The notes: generated by a model from the letters alone, not told the origin. 64,000 nt of DNA from Lachnospiraceae bacterium MC2017 (GCA_000701625.1 KL370805.1:2440-66439), one strand, 5' to 3'; positions 33,404 to 42,594 are shown, counted from the first letter of the stretch. Numbers and translations are program-made.

Positions 33404-34126
33404 TCAGAGCTTGAATCCCTTTAATAGATCACCAAGAGAAGTTGTCACAGGTGCTGTTTCAGGGATTTCAACTTCTTCCTCTGCCGCATCTTCTCCTGTA
33501 TTCTCATTCAAAGCCTTCATGGAAAGTGAGATTTTTCCATCTTTTATACCAGTAACCTTTACTGTTACCTTCTGACCTTCTTTCAGAACTTCACCAGGGC
33601 TCTTTAAGCGCTTCTCTGAAATCTGAGAAACATGAAGGAGTCCTATAAGATCATCTCCGATATTTACAAATGCACCATAAGGCTGGATCGTCTCAACTGT
33701 TCCTTCTTTTACAGCGCCGACTTTAAGAGCATTAAGTTTCTCATCTTTAGCTTTTTTCTCTGCTTCTTTTAAGAGTGCCTTTGCAGAAAGCACCAGTTTC
33801 TTTCTTCCGGAATCAACTGTGATAACTCTGACCTTCAGATCCTTTCCAAGCCATTCGTCCAGATTTTCAACAAAGCTCATTGAGATCTGTGACGCCGGGA
33901 TAAATCCTCTTAAGTTATCAACGTAAGCTATAAGACCGCCGTTTACAACTCCTCCGATCTTAACTGTTATAGCCTCGCCGCTTTCCTTTAATTCCTTAAC
34001 CTTTGCCCATGCAAGGTTCTGTTCTGCCTGCTCCTCATCCTCAACCTTACCGGACATTACATCACCGGATTCAAGTTTCTTATAGGATTCATCAAGCTCC
34101 TTCTTAAGATCGTCCATAGTTTCCAT
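33404..34126 (-). CDS. S1 RNA-binding domain protein (two S1 domains)
   Basis: 240 residues. An acidic helical start is followed by an S1 domain at about residues 48-118 (VNGGLIAYVDNLRGFIPASQIS) and a second at about 130-205 (VKEGTVETIQPYGAFVNIGDDLIGLLHVSQIS). It resembles the short S1-like proteins of Firmicutes, homologous to part of ribosomal protein S1 (RpsA/YpfD), and likely binds RNA. AAAGGAG lies 10 nt before the ATG. It is the last gene after the ATPase gene (19-bp gap). Confidence 0.88.
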   Translation of the reverse strand: METMDDLKKELDESYKKLESGDVMSGKVEDEEQAEQNLAWAKVKELKESGEAITVKIGGVVNGGLIAYVDNLRGFIPASQISMSFVENLDEWLGKDLKVRVITVDSGRKKLVLSAKALLKEAEKKAKDEKLNALKVGAVKEGTVETIQPYGAFVNIGDDLIGLLHVSQISEKRLKSPGEVLKEGQKVTVKVTGIKDGKISLSMKALNENTGEDAAEEEVEIPETAPVTTSLGDLLKGFKL

Positions 34127-34145
34127 GTTAAATTTTCTCCTTTTC

Positions 34146-35696
34146 TTATTTCTTATTTACAGGCATTCTGTCTGTATTGCAGGTAAGATAAACTATCTGG
34201 AATCTCTCCGCCATCTTTTCCAATGAACTTATAACCTTATTTACACGGATGTCATCCAGATTATTTAATACATCATCGAGTACCATACAGGGCTTTTCTT
34301 CGTTGTAAAGAACATCCACCAGAGCAAATCTCACACATAGTTCTATCAGATCCTGTGTTCCCCTGCTCTGCGAATCAAGTTCCCGCATTTCTCCAAATCC
34401 TTCTACCGAAATAGTAAAATCATCCCTTATCTCAACTCTTGGTCCGTCAGGATAAAGCACTCTGTAAAACTCATGAAATCTTTCACGGATAGGGTCAAGA
34501 TAATTCTGAGTGAGCTCTTCCATGGCTCTTTCAAGTGCTTTCTCCGCTTTCTCAACTAACATAAGCTTTTTAGCGGCGTAATCTTTATCAATTTTCTGCT
34601 CTGTGTTTCTTTTTTGAAATTCCTGAACCCTTTCTTCATAAGCTTCAAGATCTTTAATTTCCCTATTCATCCGTTCAAGCCGGTCACGTGCCTCATCGCA
34701 GGCTCTTCTCGTTGCATTTTCACGCGTTTCATGGACTTCTTCATCATATTCTCTCTCCTTAAGCCTGTTTGTCCGGTTTATAAGGAGCACTACACCGATG
34801 ATCAAAAGCACCACACCGACCACTGCCATAGTCGCACCAGTCTGGAAATACCCTTTAACCAGTCTCATAGCAAAGGCACCGCCAAAGACAGCTATAAAAG
34901 CCAGAATAAGGATCATCACTCCAAATATCAGCTGAATTATTCTATTTCCCTTTTCTGCGCTGCGCTTCATGAAATTATCGAGTTCTTCCTTCGCCTCGGC
35001 AAAGGCCTTCTCTTTTTTACCCAGCTCTTTTTCTATATCCTTAACATTTTCTCTCTTTGACCGGAGTTCTTCTAATTTTCTCTGGACCTCTTCATCCCCG
35101 TGAATCTCATTTCTGAATTCATAGGCACCTTTTTCCGATTTCTTTTCAATTTCACGAAGGGATTCTGCTTCATTTTTAAGATCCCTGACCGCTTCTTCAT
35201 ATCTCCTACGATCACCGGATGACCCTGCCAGTTCTCTGAGCCTCTGCCTGATACTTTCTCCATCACCAAGTCTCAGATCATTCTGAAAGATAAATGCACT
35301 GCTTCGAAACCCTTCCGAATCAACGCCAAGGATATCTTCTCCGGGATTTGAAAATCTCTCCGTGATATCCTGTCCGGTCTCATCCGTAACAGTACAGGTA
35401 TCATCTACCTTACTCGTACCAAAATATCTGGTCACAGTGTATCTTCCGCTTGCTGTTTCAAAGGTTATGCTGCCTCCGAACTTTCCACCCTGCCACGGCA
35501 TATACCGATCCCTGATATTTCCTGAATCTGCAAAATTCATTTCGGGCATACCATACAGCATTGAAAGTATAAATGCGGCAAAAGTTGTTTTACCCCATCC
35601 ATTCCCTTCATTCAGAGAATTTAGTCCGTCATCCAGGTCACATCGCACATGATGGAGTGTTCCAAAATTTTCTACATTACATGTGAGGATCTTCAT
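34146..35696 (-). CDS. Short SbcC/YhaN-like P-loop ATPase with a membrane hairpin in the coiled coil
   Basis: 516 residues. The RecF/SMC-type N-terminus MKILTCNVENFGTLHHV has Walker A GNGWGKTT at residues 31-38. A coiled coil (about 165-250) is interrupted by two TM segments (about 255-305: LIFGVMILILAFIAVFGG and MAVVGVVLLIIGVVLL), followed by the returning coil. The C-terminal lobe has the signature-like SQSRGTQDLIELCVRFALVD and Walker B PCMVLDDVLNNLD. The plan is that of Bacillus YhaN, which also has an internal TM hairpin, but here the protein is about half the length. It overlaps the upstream Mre11-fold gene by 4 bp, so the two products probably form a complex. Confidence 0.82.
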   Translation of the reverse strand: MKILTCNVENFGTLHHVRCDLDDGLNSLNEGNGWGKTTFAAFILSMLYGMPEMNFADSGNIRDRYMPWQGGKFGGSITFETASGRYTVTRYFGTSKVDDTCTVTDETGQDITERFSNPGEDILGVDSEGFRSSAFIFQNDLRLGDGESIRQRLRELAGSSGDRRRYEEAVRDLKNEAESLREIEKKSEKGAYEFRNEIHGDEEVQRKLEELRSKRENVKDIEKELGKKEKAFAEAKEELDNFMKRSAEKGNRIIQLIFGVMILILAFIAVFGGAFAMRLVKGYFQTGATMAVVGVVLLIIGVVLLINRTNRLKEREYDEEVHETRENATRRACDEARDRLERMNREIKDLEAYEERVQEFQKRNTEQKIDKDYAAKKLMLVEKAEKALERAMEELTQNYLDPIRERFHEFYRVLYPDGPRVEIRDDFTISVEGFGEMRELDSQSRGTQDLIELCVRFALVDVLYNEEKPCMVLDDVLNNLDDIRVNKVISSLEKMAERFQIVYLTCNTDRMPVNKK

Positions 35697-36934
35697 TCCT
35701 TCTCACCACCTCCCAGTGCGTTTAGTCCTATACGTATGATTTCTTCCCGATCATCCTGTGATTCAGCTGACTCACGAACGATCCGTATAAATTCATCTTT
35801 TAATGATGTTCCGATCTTCTGTTCCGTGTTTTCCTGTCTGGTTATCTTTATCGGTCTTGAATAAACAGGTCTTTCCGGTTCTTCTTTAAGTTCTTCTTTA
35901 AGTTCTTCTTTTATTTCTTCTTTTGGTTCTTCCTCAGGTTCTTCCGCCGGTTCATCTTTTGAAATCGAGAACGGGTCATCCATAAATTCACGTTCTTCTT
36001 TTTTCAGCGGCATGATCCTGGGTATCTCCACCATCCCCGCCTCAGGTTTAGGCAGTTCATCCTGCCTTTCCGGCGCTTCCAGGCAGAAGAAATAAAATTT
36101 TTCACCGTATATGCTTCGGATTTCATCCAGCTCATATCTGTCAAAGCTTCTGCCATTGAGTCTGAGTCTCAGGATATCTCTATCTGATGCTTCCGTTTCA
36201 GCTATCGTTTTGTCGATCTTTTCCTTTAATTCTTCTCCGTGTTCCTCTCCGACAGTCAGATCCGCCTCCCAAAAGAGACGCTTTGCCGCCTGAACAAATA
36301 CCGGTTCTATCGTGCTGCCGGATATATCAAGCCTGATAAATCCTCTCGGTCCGCACTCAGGGAAATGTCTTGCTTCCAGTGTACCTGAGTAGCAGTACCG
36401 TCCGCGATTACCCAGAGCTCCTTCATCAAGAGCCTCAGATCCGCCGGACGCGAGGTAATCTATATATTTACCCTCCCAGGCGTCAGTATTTATCGGTCCA
36501 TAGTGCATCACTATATTTAGATCAGTTGCTGAAAGTCTTACGTCTTCCGCACGGTCCGGTGCTGATATCACTACATCACCCTCATAGCGGATCCCGCCGG
36601 GTAATTCCGACATATTTTTGAAATTTTTAGGAAACGGACGCATAGCTTCTGTAAATTCATCTCTGCTGTGCCTGCCGCTTATATACAAAAAATCTATTCC
36701 CGGATTTCCTGTTATGCATTCTTTTACAATGTTTAACGAATTATCCGGAATCTCTCCGGGCACGAACAGGTTTCCTGTGATCATAATTGCTGTAACGTCA
36801 TTTTTTACCGCATACCGCACCATCCGAACAAAAGTCAGCAATATTTCGCTGTTTCTTTCTTCGGCTTTTTCCCGCCCCAACGACATTTCCGGTGATGCAT
36901 TCAGCCGTATATCCGAACAGTGAATTATTTTCAT
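35693..36934 (-). CDS. SbcD/YhaO-like calcineurin-fold protein with degenerate active site
   Basis: About 413 residues. The fold is that of Mre11/YhaO: MKIIHCSDIRLNASP corresponds to the canonical xHxADLHLxSP, MITGNLF to the GDLFD motif, ISGRHS to PGNHD, and YLASGGSE to the ALGHIH motif. Of the expected metal ligands only D8 and H144 seem kept; H10 is Arg, D55 is Asn, Asn88 is Arg and the GHxH histidines at 165/167 are Gly and Glu. The putative catalytic H89 remains. Nuclease activity is therefore unlikely (inference). The C-terminal third carries an acidic EEPKEEIKEELKEE repeat and a helical end that may bind the ATPase coiled coil. The start at 36934 has GGAGGG upstream. Confidence 0.75.
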   Translation of the reverse strand: MKIIHCSDIRLNASPEMSLGREKAEERNSEILLTFVRMVRYAVKNDVTAIMITGNLFVPGEIPDNSLNIVKECITGNPGIDFLYISGRHSRDEFTEAMRPFPKNFKNMSELPGGIRYEGDVVISAPDRAEDVRLSATDLNIVMHYGPINTDAWEGKYIDYLASGGSEALDEGALGNRGRYCYSGTLEARHFPECGPRGFIRLDISGSTIEPVFVQAAKRLFWEADLTVGEEHGEELKEKIDKTIAETEASDRDILRLRLNGRSFDRYELDEIRSIYGEKFYFFCLEAPERQDELPKPEAGMVEIPRIMPLKKEEREFMDDPFSISKDEPAEEPEEEPKEEIKEELKEELKEEPERPVYSRPIKITRQENTEQKIGTSLKDEFIRIVRESAESQDDREEIIRIGLNALGGGEKE

Positions 36935-37002
36935 CATACCCTCCATTTCCGTTTTCTATAAGTCTATACACGTCGTGTACAAAACAGCTATATATTACAG
37001 CA

Positions 37003-38436
37003 TTAAGGTAATCCTAACAGGAAATAAACTCCCAATGCTGAAACACCAAATGCTGCTATTATCATGCTCAGCACGGTCGTCATTTTCTTTTTCTTTTCAA
37101 GCTCTGTAAGGAGCAGCCCTATGTACAGGCTTTCAGGAACTATGAGATATGCTACATACCTAAAGTCTTCTGAGCTGAAATTTGGTACTGAAAATGCAAG
37201 TCGTAAATAAAATATCAAACCTGTTGCATAAAGGATCAGCCAGAAGATCCTTATTACCGGATCCTGTAATAATAATTCTTTATCGTTAATTCCTTTATTG
37301 TTCATTTTTTTGACAGGCCTTAGTGTATAACGGATAGTTGCCCAAAACGCAACGACCGCCAGCACTGTACCGGTCACAAAAAGGATCCATGCAAAAGGTG
37401 TTATATAACGGTTTACCGCACCAAAATCATACTCACCCGTAAGCGATGTTTTTATCATTGCGACAGGCACATTAAACTCATCAAAGGCATTTCCGTTTTT
37501 AACCATGCTGGAATAAGGTGAAGTGACACGTATATCAAAGATCCTGGAAATGATCCTATGGTCACCTACAGGCTCTCCAACTTCCGGCATATACATAAGC
37601 GGAACCCCAAACAGTATGAGATTTCTAAGTGGGAAAAACAAACCGATTGGAAATGAAATACAACCAAACAGCACGAATTGCTTAAGATAACCAAATGCTT
37701 CCTTTTTTCCTGATCTTACAAGCTTCATAAGGAAAAGGAACGCAATAGCAGGAGCAGCCAAGAAACCTGACAATTTTGCCATCATTGCTCCACCAATACA
37801 GAATGCTGTCTTAACAATATTTCCATACGTACTCTCATTATACCAACAAATGGCATAAAAAACAGACATAATCAAAAGAGTGAGACAAAGCATATCATTA
37901 TTAACAGAACCAGACATCAAAATGAATGACGGGTGAAGTGCGATAAGAAATGCTGCAGCCCTAAAGGGCATTCCTGATAACTTCATCTCACGCAGTAGCC
38001 TGATACCGAAAAATACAAATATCATACTGTAAATTAGTGTCAATATCTGTATATTTTCGCATGCTTTATCATAGTTAACGCCTATTGCCAGATTGAGCTT
38101 AAGCCATACTGCCGAGATGATATGATGTAAAAGAGGCTGAAAAAATCCCCACCTTGTCCTCGGGTCAAAATCCGGAAGTTTAACATTTTCCGCAAGCCAC
38201 TCTATAAGTGCCGCCTGCCCTATTCCTTTCCCATTATTAAACCCGATGACATCATGCTGCCGCTCCCAGGTCGGCGTATACATTATATAAAAGATCCTTA
38301 TAACGAAAGCAGTTATAAGCGTTCCGATAAGGATACCGTCTTTCCTCGTCCTCCTGTGTATATAAACCGCCATCATCACTACTGCGATCATTAATAAGAT
38401 CACCAGTACTCCATATTCTCTCCTGGTAAGATTCAT
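37003..38436 (-). CDS. GT-C type membrane glycosyltransferase (family 39-like)
   Basis: 477 residues with about ten TM helices. The first external loop contains PTWERQHDVIGFNNG with the acidic residue expected of dolichyl/undecaprenyl-phosphate-sugar-dependent transferases, then a LPDFDPRTRWGFFQPLLHH loop. The long hydrophobic core has ALHPSFILMSGSVNNDMLCL, typical of PMT/ArnT-like proteins. It would move a sugar from a polyprenyl-phosphate carrier to an envelope acceptor on the outer face. It sits between DUF3810 (40-bp gap) and the Mre11-fold gene. Donor and acceptor are unknown. Confidence 0.78.
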   Translation of the reverse strand: MNLTRREYGVLVILLMIAVVMMAVYIHRRTRKDGILIGTLITAFVIRIFYIMYTPTWERQHDVIGFNNGKGIGQAALIEWLAENVKLPDFDPRTRWGFFQPLLHHIISAVWLKLNLAIGVNYDKACENIQILTLIYSMIFVFFGIRLLREMKLSGMPFRAAAFLIALHPSFILMSGSVNNDMLCLTLLIMSVFYAICWYNESTYGNIVKTAFCIGGAMMAKLSGFLAAPAIAFLFLMKLVRSGKKEAFGYLKQFVLFGCISFPIGLFFPLRNLILFGVPLMYMPEVGEPVGDHRIISRIFDIRVTSPYSSMVKNGNAFDEFNVPVAMIKTSLTGEYDFGAVNRYITPFAWILFVTGTVLAVVAFWATIRYTLRPVKKMNNKGINDKELLLQDPVIRIFWLILYATGLIFYLRLAFSVPNFSSEDFRYVAYLIVPESLYIGLLLTELEKKKKMTTVLSMIIAAFGVSALGVYFLLGLP

Positions 38437-38476
38437 TTACTTCCGTCTCCCATATATATTTTTAACTGATCACCGG

Positions 38477-39673
38477 TCATTCAGCTATCGTCAGCCCCTT
38501 CTCTCTGTTTAATCCAAGAAGCAGACCTACCACTTCACTGTAGCTAACCTTTCCGCTCTCTATACCGTTAATATTGAGAGTTGTATTTATGTAGGTCTCA
38601 GTTGCCTTTCTAACAGTATCTGATGACACAACAGCTTTTTTCTCTATCTTGTCCTTTGTTTCTTCCGTGATAAATACGTTATCCTTTTTAACCTGAGATG
38701 AAATAGCCGGATGCATCTTGTAAAGCCCATTTTTTCCACCACAGGCCGCCAAAAAATCATTGTCTACATAGTACAATACGCCAAGTATTCCACTATACCT
38801 AAAAAACTCATCCTCGGAACCAAGACAGGCAACACACGCTATATAGTTTGCCTCATCCTCCCTTATATACCCCTTTGTATGTGAAAGTTCATGACACATG
38901 GTAAACGGCACGTTTATCTCAGTCATCATGGTATTGTAATTTGCTTCCATAGTAAATGGGAAGTAATATCCGCACATATTCTGCTGGCAGAGAAATCCCG
39001 ATGAATGCAGCGGCTTTGGTATCGAATAGTACCCGCTTAACACCTGATCTTCCTCAGCATATTCTCCCATAGTTTCTCGTGCTTCTTTTTTTAGATCACC
39101 TTCATAATGCGGTATACCGTCTTTATCACGCGTCACGACTTTTGAGAGTCGGTTCGCTTCTGTCACCAATGTATCTCTGAGCTCTGCCAGTTCCTCAAAG
39201 GTGTAATCTCCATCAGACTTCTCGAATGACTTACCGATCTCAGTACAGTGATACAGTGTAAAACAGGTTATGGTCATTATCAGTGCTGTCACCGCAAAGC
39301 CCATCTCAAATACCCGATACAAGCGATCATAATGCGGAAATCTCTGCCTGAGCCTCTCAGTAAGCCCCGGTTCTTTCGCTTTCCTGTTTTTAAGGACGAT
39401 AGCCTTATGTACAAAAATTATACCATCTCCAACCCATAAAATTAAATTCCACAGGATAAAAAGAAGTGCAGCGAGCAGAACGAGTTCGCCAATAGAGAAA
39501 GGAAGCAGATTGCTTATATGTGACATTATGATCTGAAGCACCCTGAAAGGGTATTTTCGTATCCAGTCAGAAAAAGCCGCAGACCTCCACGAGACTGCAT
39601 TTAGTATTACCGATAGGCATAGTAATACCGTTAGAAGTCCTGTATAGAAAGTCAGCGGCTTTTTATTATTCAT
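38477..39673 (-). CDS. DUF3810 membrane zinc metalloprotease-like protein
   Basis: 398 residues. Three N-terminal TM segments (residues 8-28, 55-80, about 120-140) are followed by an extracytoplasmic domain with the zinc motif HELSH (HExxH) in NVPFTMCHELSHTKGYIREDEANYIA; the downstream Glu in EDEAN is the likely third ligand. This pattern defines DUF3810. The substrate is unknown. It lies 40 bp before the GT-C gene. Confidence 0.85.
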   Translation of the reverse strand: MNNKKPLTFYTGLLTVLLCLSVILNAVSWRSAAFSDWIRKYPFRVLQIIMSHISNLLPFSIGELVLLAALLFILWNLILWVGDGIIFVHKAIVLKNRKAKEPGLTERLRQRFPHYDRLYRVFEMGFAVTALIMTITCFTLYHCTEIGKSFEKSDGDYTFEELAELRDTLVTEANRLSKVVTRDKDGIPHYEGDLKKEARETMGEYAEEDQVLSGYYSIPKPLHSSGFLCQQNMCGYYFPFTMEANYNTMMTEINVPFTMCHELSHTKGYIREDEANYIACVACLGSEDEFFRYSGILGVLYYVDNDFLAACGGKNGLYKMHPAISSQVKKDNVFITEETKDKIEKKAVVSSDTVRKATETYINTTLNINGIESGKVSYSEVVGLLLGLNREKGLTIAE

Positions 39674-39718
39674 ATTTTTTGTACCCTCTTCCCCATTATT
39701 TAGAAAGAGTATTCCCGT

Positions 39719-40669
39719 TTAAGAGAAATATACGACTTCTTCCTCTGCAGGTTCTGCTTCTTCAACAGACTTGGCAATGAGAACCGGCGCAGGTTTGTCG
39801 TAATTTTTGCTCATGGCAGACTGCACTTCGGCAGTAACTGTCACATATGATTTCTCCTTTAACTTCTTTGCACCCTCAAATCTGCAAGGGAAACCAACAA
39901 ACTGAATGTCTGCAGCACAGCAGGTCATCGCAAATCTACCCGGTACAAACACATCGGGATTAGAATTTTTCGGATGATAAACCTGCCCCTTGAACTTAAC
40001 GGTCTTGCCAATGTAGTTATCCATGTTGTCGAACGCATCCAGATACCAGATACCGAAATCATCATCTTCAATCTGGATTTCAGAGGCATTTATGTCGTAA
40101 GGGAGTTCTTCCTTTACGTCATTATTCATCGTGCCGTCTGTCATCTCAAAAATAACCTGTGCACGTCTGTTTTTTGCCCTTGCCGTTCTCTTATACATAG
40201 CAAGATCCATATCTTCTGTACAACGGTTAAAAAGGATCAGATCCGCATACATGAACTGATTAAGCATCATCATCTTCATGTTTCCGAGATAAGTCTCATA
40301 GGTCGCTGCATTAACTGTGGCAATACCTTCTCCAAGAAGCCACTGTGGCGGAAGGGAATCCAGGATACGATCCACATCCCAGGTTCCGTTTGCTTCGAGG
40401 ATAACACGGTCGGGGCGTACACTCTTGTCGATCTTTGTAAGCGCCTCTTTAGTGAGATCCTCTTCTTCCTCAAATGTATAAACCTTGAATTTGTTCTTTT
40501 CGAGGAGTTCTTTGTCGATTTCTTCCATACCTTCTTCGCAGACGATATAGACAGTTTTCATTCCGTCCTCGAACTGTCCCTCTTTCATTGTTTCAATGAT
40601 AAAACTGGTCTTACCGCTTTCCAGAAAACCGGTAAAAAGATATACAGGGATTTCTCTTTTCTTAAACAT
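39719..40669 (-). CDS. COG0523/CobW GTPase fused to a YcgQ (DUF1980)-like C-terminal domain
   Basis: 316 residues. A G3E GTPase domain covers about residues 1-190: P-loop GFLESGKTSF, with ILEANGTWDVD in place of the usual EPSG motif and LILFNRCTED in place of NKxD. The classic CxCC metal motif of COG0523 is absent. The C-terminal part (about 210-305; GKTVKFKGQVYHPKNSNPD and FAMTCCAADIQFVGFPCRF) matches the C-terminal domain of YcgQ/TIGR03943 proteins and has its own CC pair. It lies 29 bp after the His-rich GTPase gene, so the two are probably co-expressed. YcgQ and COG0523 proteins are linked to zinc handling in Bacillus; the role here is inferred from that. Confidence 0.8.
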   Translation of the reverse strand: MFKKREIPVYLFTGFLESGKTSFIIETMKEGQFEDGMKTVYIVCEEGMEEIDKELLEKNKFKVYTFEEEEDLTKEALTKIDKSVRPDRVILEANGTWDVDRILDSLPPQWLLGEGIATVNAATYETYLGNMKMMMLNQFMYADLILFNRCTEDMDLAMYKRTARAKNRRAQVIFEMTDGTMNNDVKEELPYDINASEIQIEDDDFGIWYLDAFDNMDNYIGKTVKFKGQVYHPKNSNPDVFVPGRFAMTCCAADIQFVGFPCRFEGAKKLKEKSYVTVTAEVQSAMSKNYDKPAPVLIAKSVEEAEPAEEEVVYFS

Positions 40670-40698
40670 ATTTTACACCATTTTCCTGCCTAACGGCA

Positions 40699-41904
40699 TC
40701 ACACTCCGAAGAGTTCTTTAAGCTTTTTTTCATTTATTCCGGAACCGATAACACAGATCCTTCCTGTGTAGTCTGCAGAACCGTGACGAACCTCAAATTC
40801 ACCCGGAGTAAGATCAAAGTGAAGCCACTCTCCGCCTTCCGGTCTCGGCACATATCCCTTTGCACGAAGCACGATTCCAAACTCCTCATCATGTTCTGCC
40901 TTGAGCTTCTCAAGGATAGCTGTGAGTTCTTCCTCAGTAAACTTATGGGATGTCTCTACGCCCCAGCTCTGGAATACTTCATCTGCATCATGATCATGGT
41001 GATGATGGCAGCTGCAATTCTCATCATGGCAATGCTCGTGATCATGGTGATGATGCTCATGCTCATCTTCGTCATGATCGTGGTGGTGATGATGCTCATG
41101 CTCATCCTCGTCATGATCGTGGTGGTGATGATGCTCGTACTCATCCTCATCATGATCGTGATGGTGATGATGCTCGTGCTCATCCTCATCATGATCGTGG
41201 TGATGGTGATGCTCATGCTCTTCCTCATCATGATCGTGGTGATGGTGATGCTCATGCTCTTCATGAGGCTGTGCCATGATCTCAGCTATCAGGGAATCAA
41301 CAAGTGTATGACCCTTTTCCATGGCAGCGATTATCTGATCACCTGTGATATCTTCCCACGGAGTAGTAATGATAACAGACTCTTTATTATGCTCACGGAT
41401 AAGCTCCGTAAGTTCATCGAGCTTCTCCTGCTTAAGATTCTGTGAACGGCTGATGATAACAGTTCCTGCTGTCTCAACCTGGTTATTGAAGAACTCACCG
41501 AAGTTCTTCATATACATCTTTGCCTTTGTTCCATCAACTACTGTAACCATGCTGTTGATCTTGAGCTCTGCTCCATCCTCGGAGTTTTCTACAGCACGTG
41601 CTACATCAGAAAGCTTACCGACACCTGAAGGCTCGATGATGATGCGGTCAGGATGATACTGATCTACCACTTCCTTAAGTGCCTTTCCGAAATCACCTAC
41701 AAGAGAGCAACAGATGCATCCGGAATTCATCTCAGTTACATTGATCCCTGCATCCTTGAGGAATCCTCCATCAATACCGATCTCACCAAACTCGTTTTCT
41801 ATAAGTACAACTTTTTGTCCCGCAAAGGACTCAGCTATAAGTTTTTTGATAAGAGTTGTCTTTCCGGCTCCAAGGAAACCGGAAATAATATCTACCTTTG
41901 TCAT
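40699..41904 (-). CDS. COG0523/CobW zinc-type GTPase metallochaperone with long His-rich insert
   Basis: 401 residues. The P-loop GFLGAGKTTLIK lies at residues 9-20, the diagnostic CxCC motif is in MNSGCICCSLVGDF, followed by RIIIEPSGVGKLSDV and VVDGTKAKM. A C-terminal CobW_C domain ends in TGRICVIGSGINEKKL. Between them, residues 215-305 hold five 13-residue units of the HEHHHHHDHDEDE kind plus a Cys/His cluster (HCHDENCSCHHHHDHD). Such inserts bind Zn, Ni or Co. The protein is a GTP-dependent metal chaperone of the ZNG1/YeiR/YciC group (inference for the metal). A 7-bp-arm palindrome lies 19 bp upstream of the start. Confidence 0.9.
   Translation of the reverse strand: MTKVDIISGFLGAGKTTLIKKLIAESFAGQKVVLIENEFGEIGIDGGFLKDAGINVTEMNSGCICCSLVGDFGKALKEVVDQYHPDRIIIEPSGVGKLSDVARAVENSEDGAELKINSMVTVVDGTKAKMYMKNFGEFFNNQVETAGTVIISRSQNLKQEKLDELTELIREHNKESVIITTPWEDITGDQIIAAMEKGHTLVDSLIAEIMAQPHEEHEHHHHHDHDEEEHEHHHHHDHDEDEHEHHHHHDHDEDEYEHHHHHDHDEDEHEHHHHHDHDEDEHEHHHHDHEHCHDENCSCHHHHDHDADEVFQSWGVETSHKFTEEELTAILEKLKAEHDEEFGIVLRAKGYVPRPEGGEWLHFDLTPGEFEVRHGSADYTGRICVIGSGINEKKLKELFGV
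40987..41268 (-). repeat. 39-bp tandem repeats encoding the His/Asp/Glu-rich insert
   Basis: Near-identical 39-bp units give HEHHHHHDHDEDE five times in frame, then a shorter degenerate unit. Differences between units are single bases (for example one Tyr for His). Copy number may vary without frameshift. Confidence 0.85.
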
Positions 41905-41922
41905 TACATTTCCTCACATTCC

Positions 41923-41940
41923 GCCTGAAATAATTCAGGC
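41923..41940. promoter_or_regulatory. GCCTGAA-N4-TTCAGGC palindrome upstream of the His-rich GTPase gene
   Basis: Perfect 7-bp arms lie in the 53-bp gap between engB and the GTPase start. It is a small hairpin or an operator for a dimeric regulator. It does not match the Gram-positive Zur box (TCGTAATnATTACGA). Confidence 0.35.
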
Positions 41941-41957
41941 AAATACCGGTCCGGCTT

Positions 41958-42551
41958 TTATTTTTCAGCCAGGATCTCATCCATAAGTGCATATATATCA
42001 TCTCTTCCTGCTTTTGATTTTGCAGAAAAAGGAATGATCGTAAGTGTTTCATCCGCTCCCAGATCTGCACGGAGACGACTGTCAGCCTTTCGAAGTTCTG
42101 TTTTATTGAGCTTATCAGACTTCGTAGCTATAACGATCGGTCGGAATCCGGCACTACGGATCCAATTATACATCATCATGTCATCTTCCGAAGGCTTTCT
42201 CCTGATGTCCAGCAATAAAAAGATCGCCTTTAATGTGGGAGTATCATTGAAATATCCCTCGATCATCGGTCCCCACGAAGAACGGAAATTGATCTTTACT
42301 TTTGCATATCCGTAACCTGGGAGATCCACCAGATAAAACTCATTATTAATGTGATAAAAGTTGATCGTCTGTGTCTTTCCAGGCACTTCAGACACTCTTG
42401 CATAATTCTTTCTGTTCATAAGAGCATTAATAAGTGAAGATTTTCCCACATTACTCCTGCCTGCAAAAGCAATCTCCGGCTGTCCTGTTCGCGGAAGTTT
42501 TTTTGTTGTTACGCCAACTACTGTTTCCAGGTCAACTGTCTTGATTACCAT
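41958..42551 (-). CDS. engB: Ribosome biogenesis GTPase EngB (YihA/YsxC)
   Basis: 197 residues, normal length. G1 is AGRSNVGKSSLINAL, G2 GKTQTINFY, G3 VDLPGYGYAK and G4 IATKSDKLNK. It acts in assembly of the large ribosomal subunit. Its place directly after lon (43-bp gap) is the usual Firmicute order clpX-lon-ysxC. Confidence 0.96.
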   Translation of the reverse strand: MVIKTVDLETVVGVTTKKLPRTGQPEIAFAGRSNVGKSSLINALMNRKNYARVSEVPGKTQTINFYHINNEFYLVDLPGYGYAKVKINFRSSWGPMIEGYFNDTPTLKAIFLLLDIRRKPSEDDMMMYNWIRSAGFRPIVIATKSDKLNKTELRKADSRLRADLGADETLTIIPFSAKSKAGRDDIYALMDEILAEK

Positions 42552-42594
42552 AAATCATTTCCTTCCCGTTTACGCATAAACAGTTTCATTTTTT

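Noticed and set aside
40987-41268. CRISPR-like array suggested by regular repeats
   Set aside because: The 39-bp units are contiguous, in frame and encode the His-rich insert; there are no spacers. No CRISPR array or cas gene was seen anywhere in the window.
40783-41445. A 220-codon plus-strand frame rich in Met, Val and Ile across the His repeat
   Set aside because: It is the complement of the CAT/GAT-rich His/Asp repeat of the CobW gene; no start signals or conserved features.
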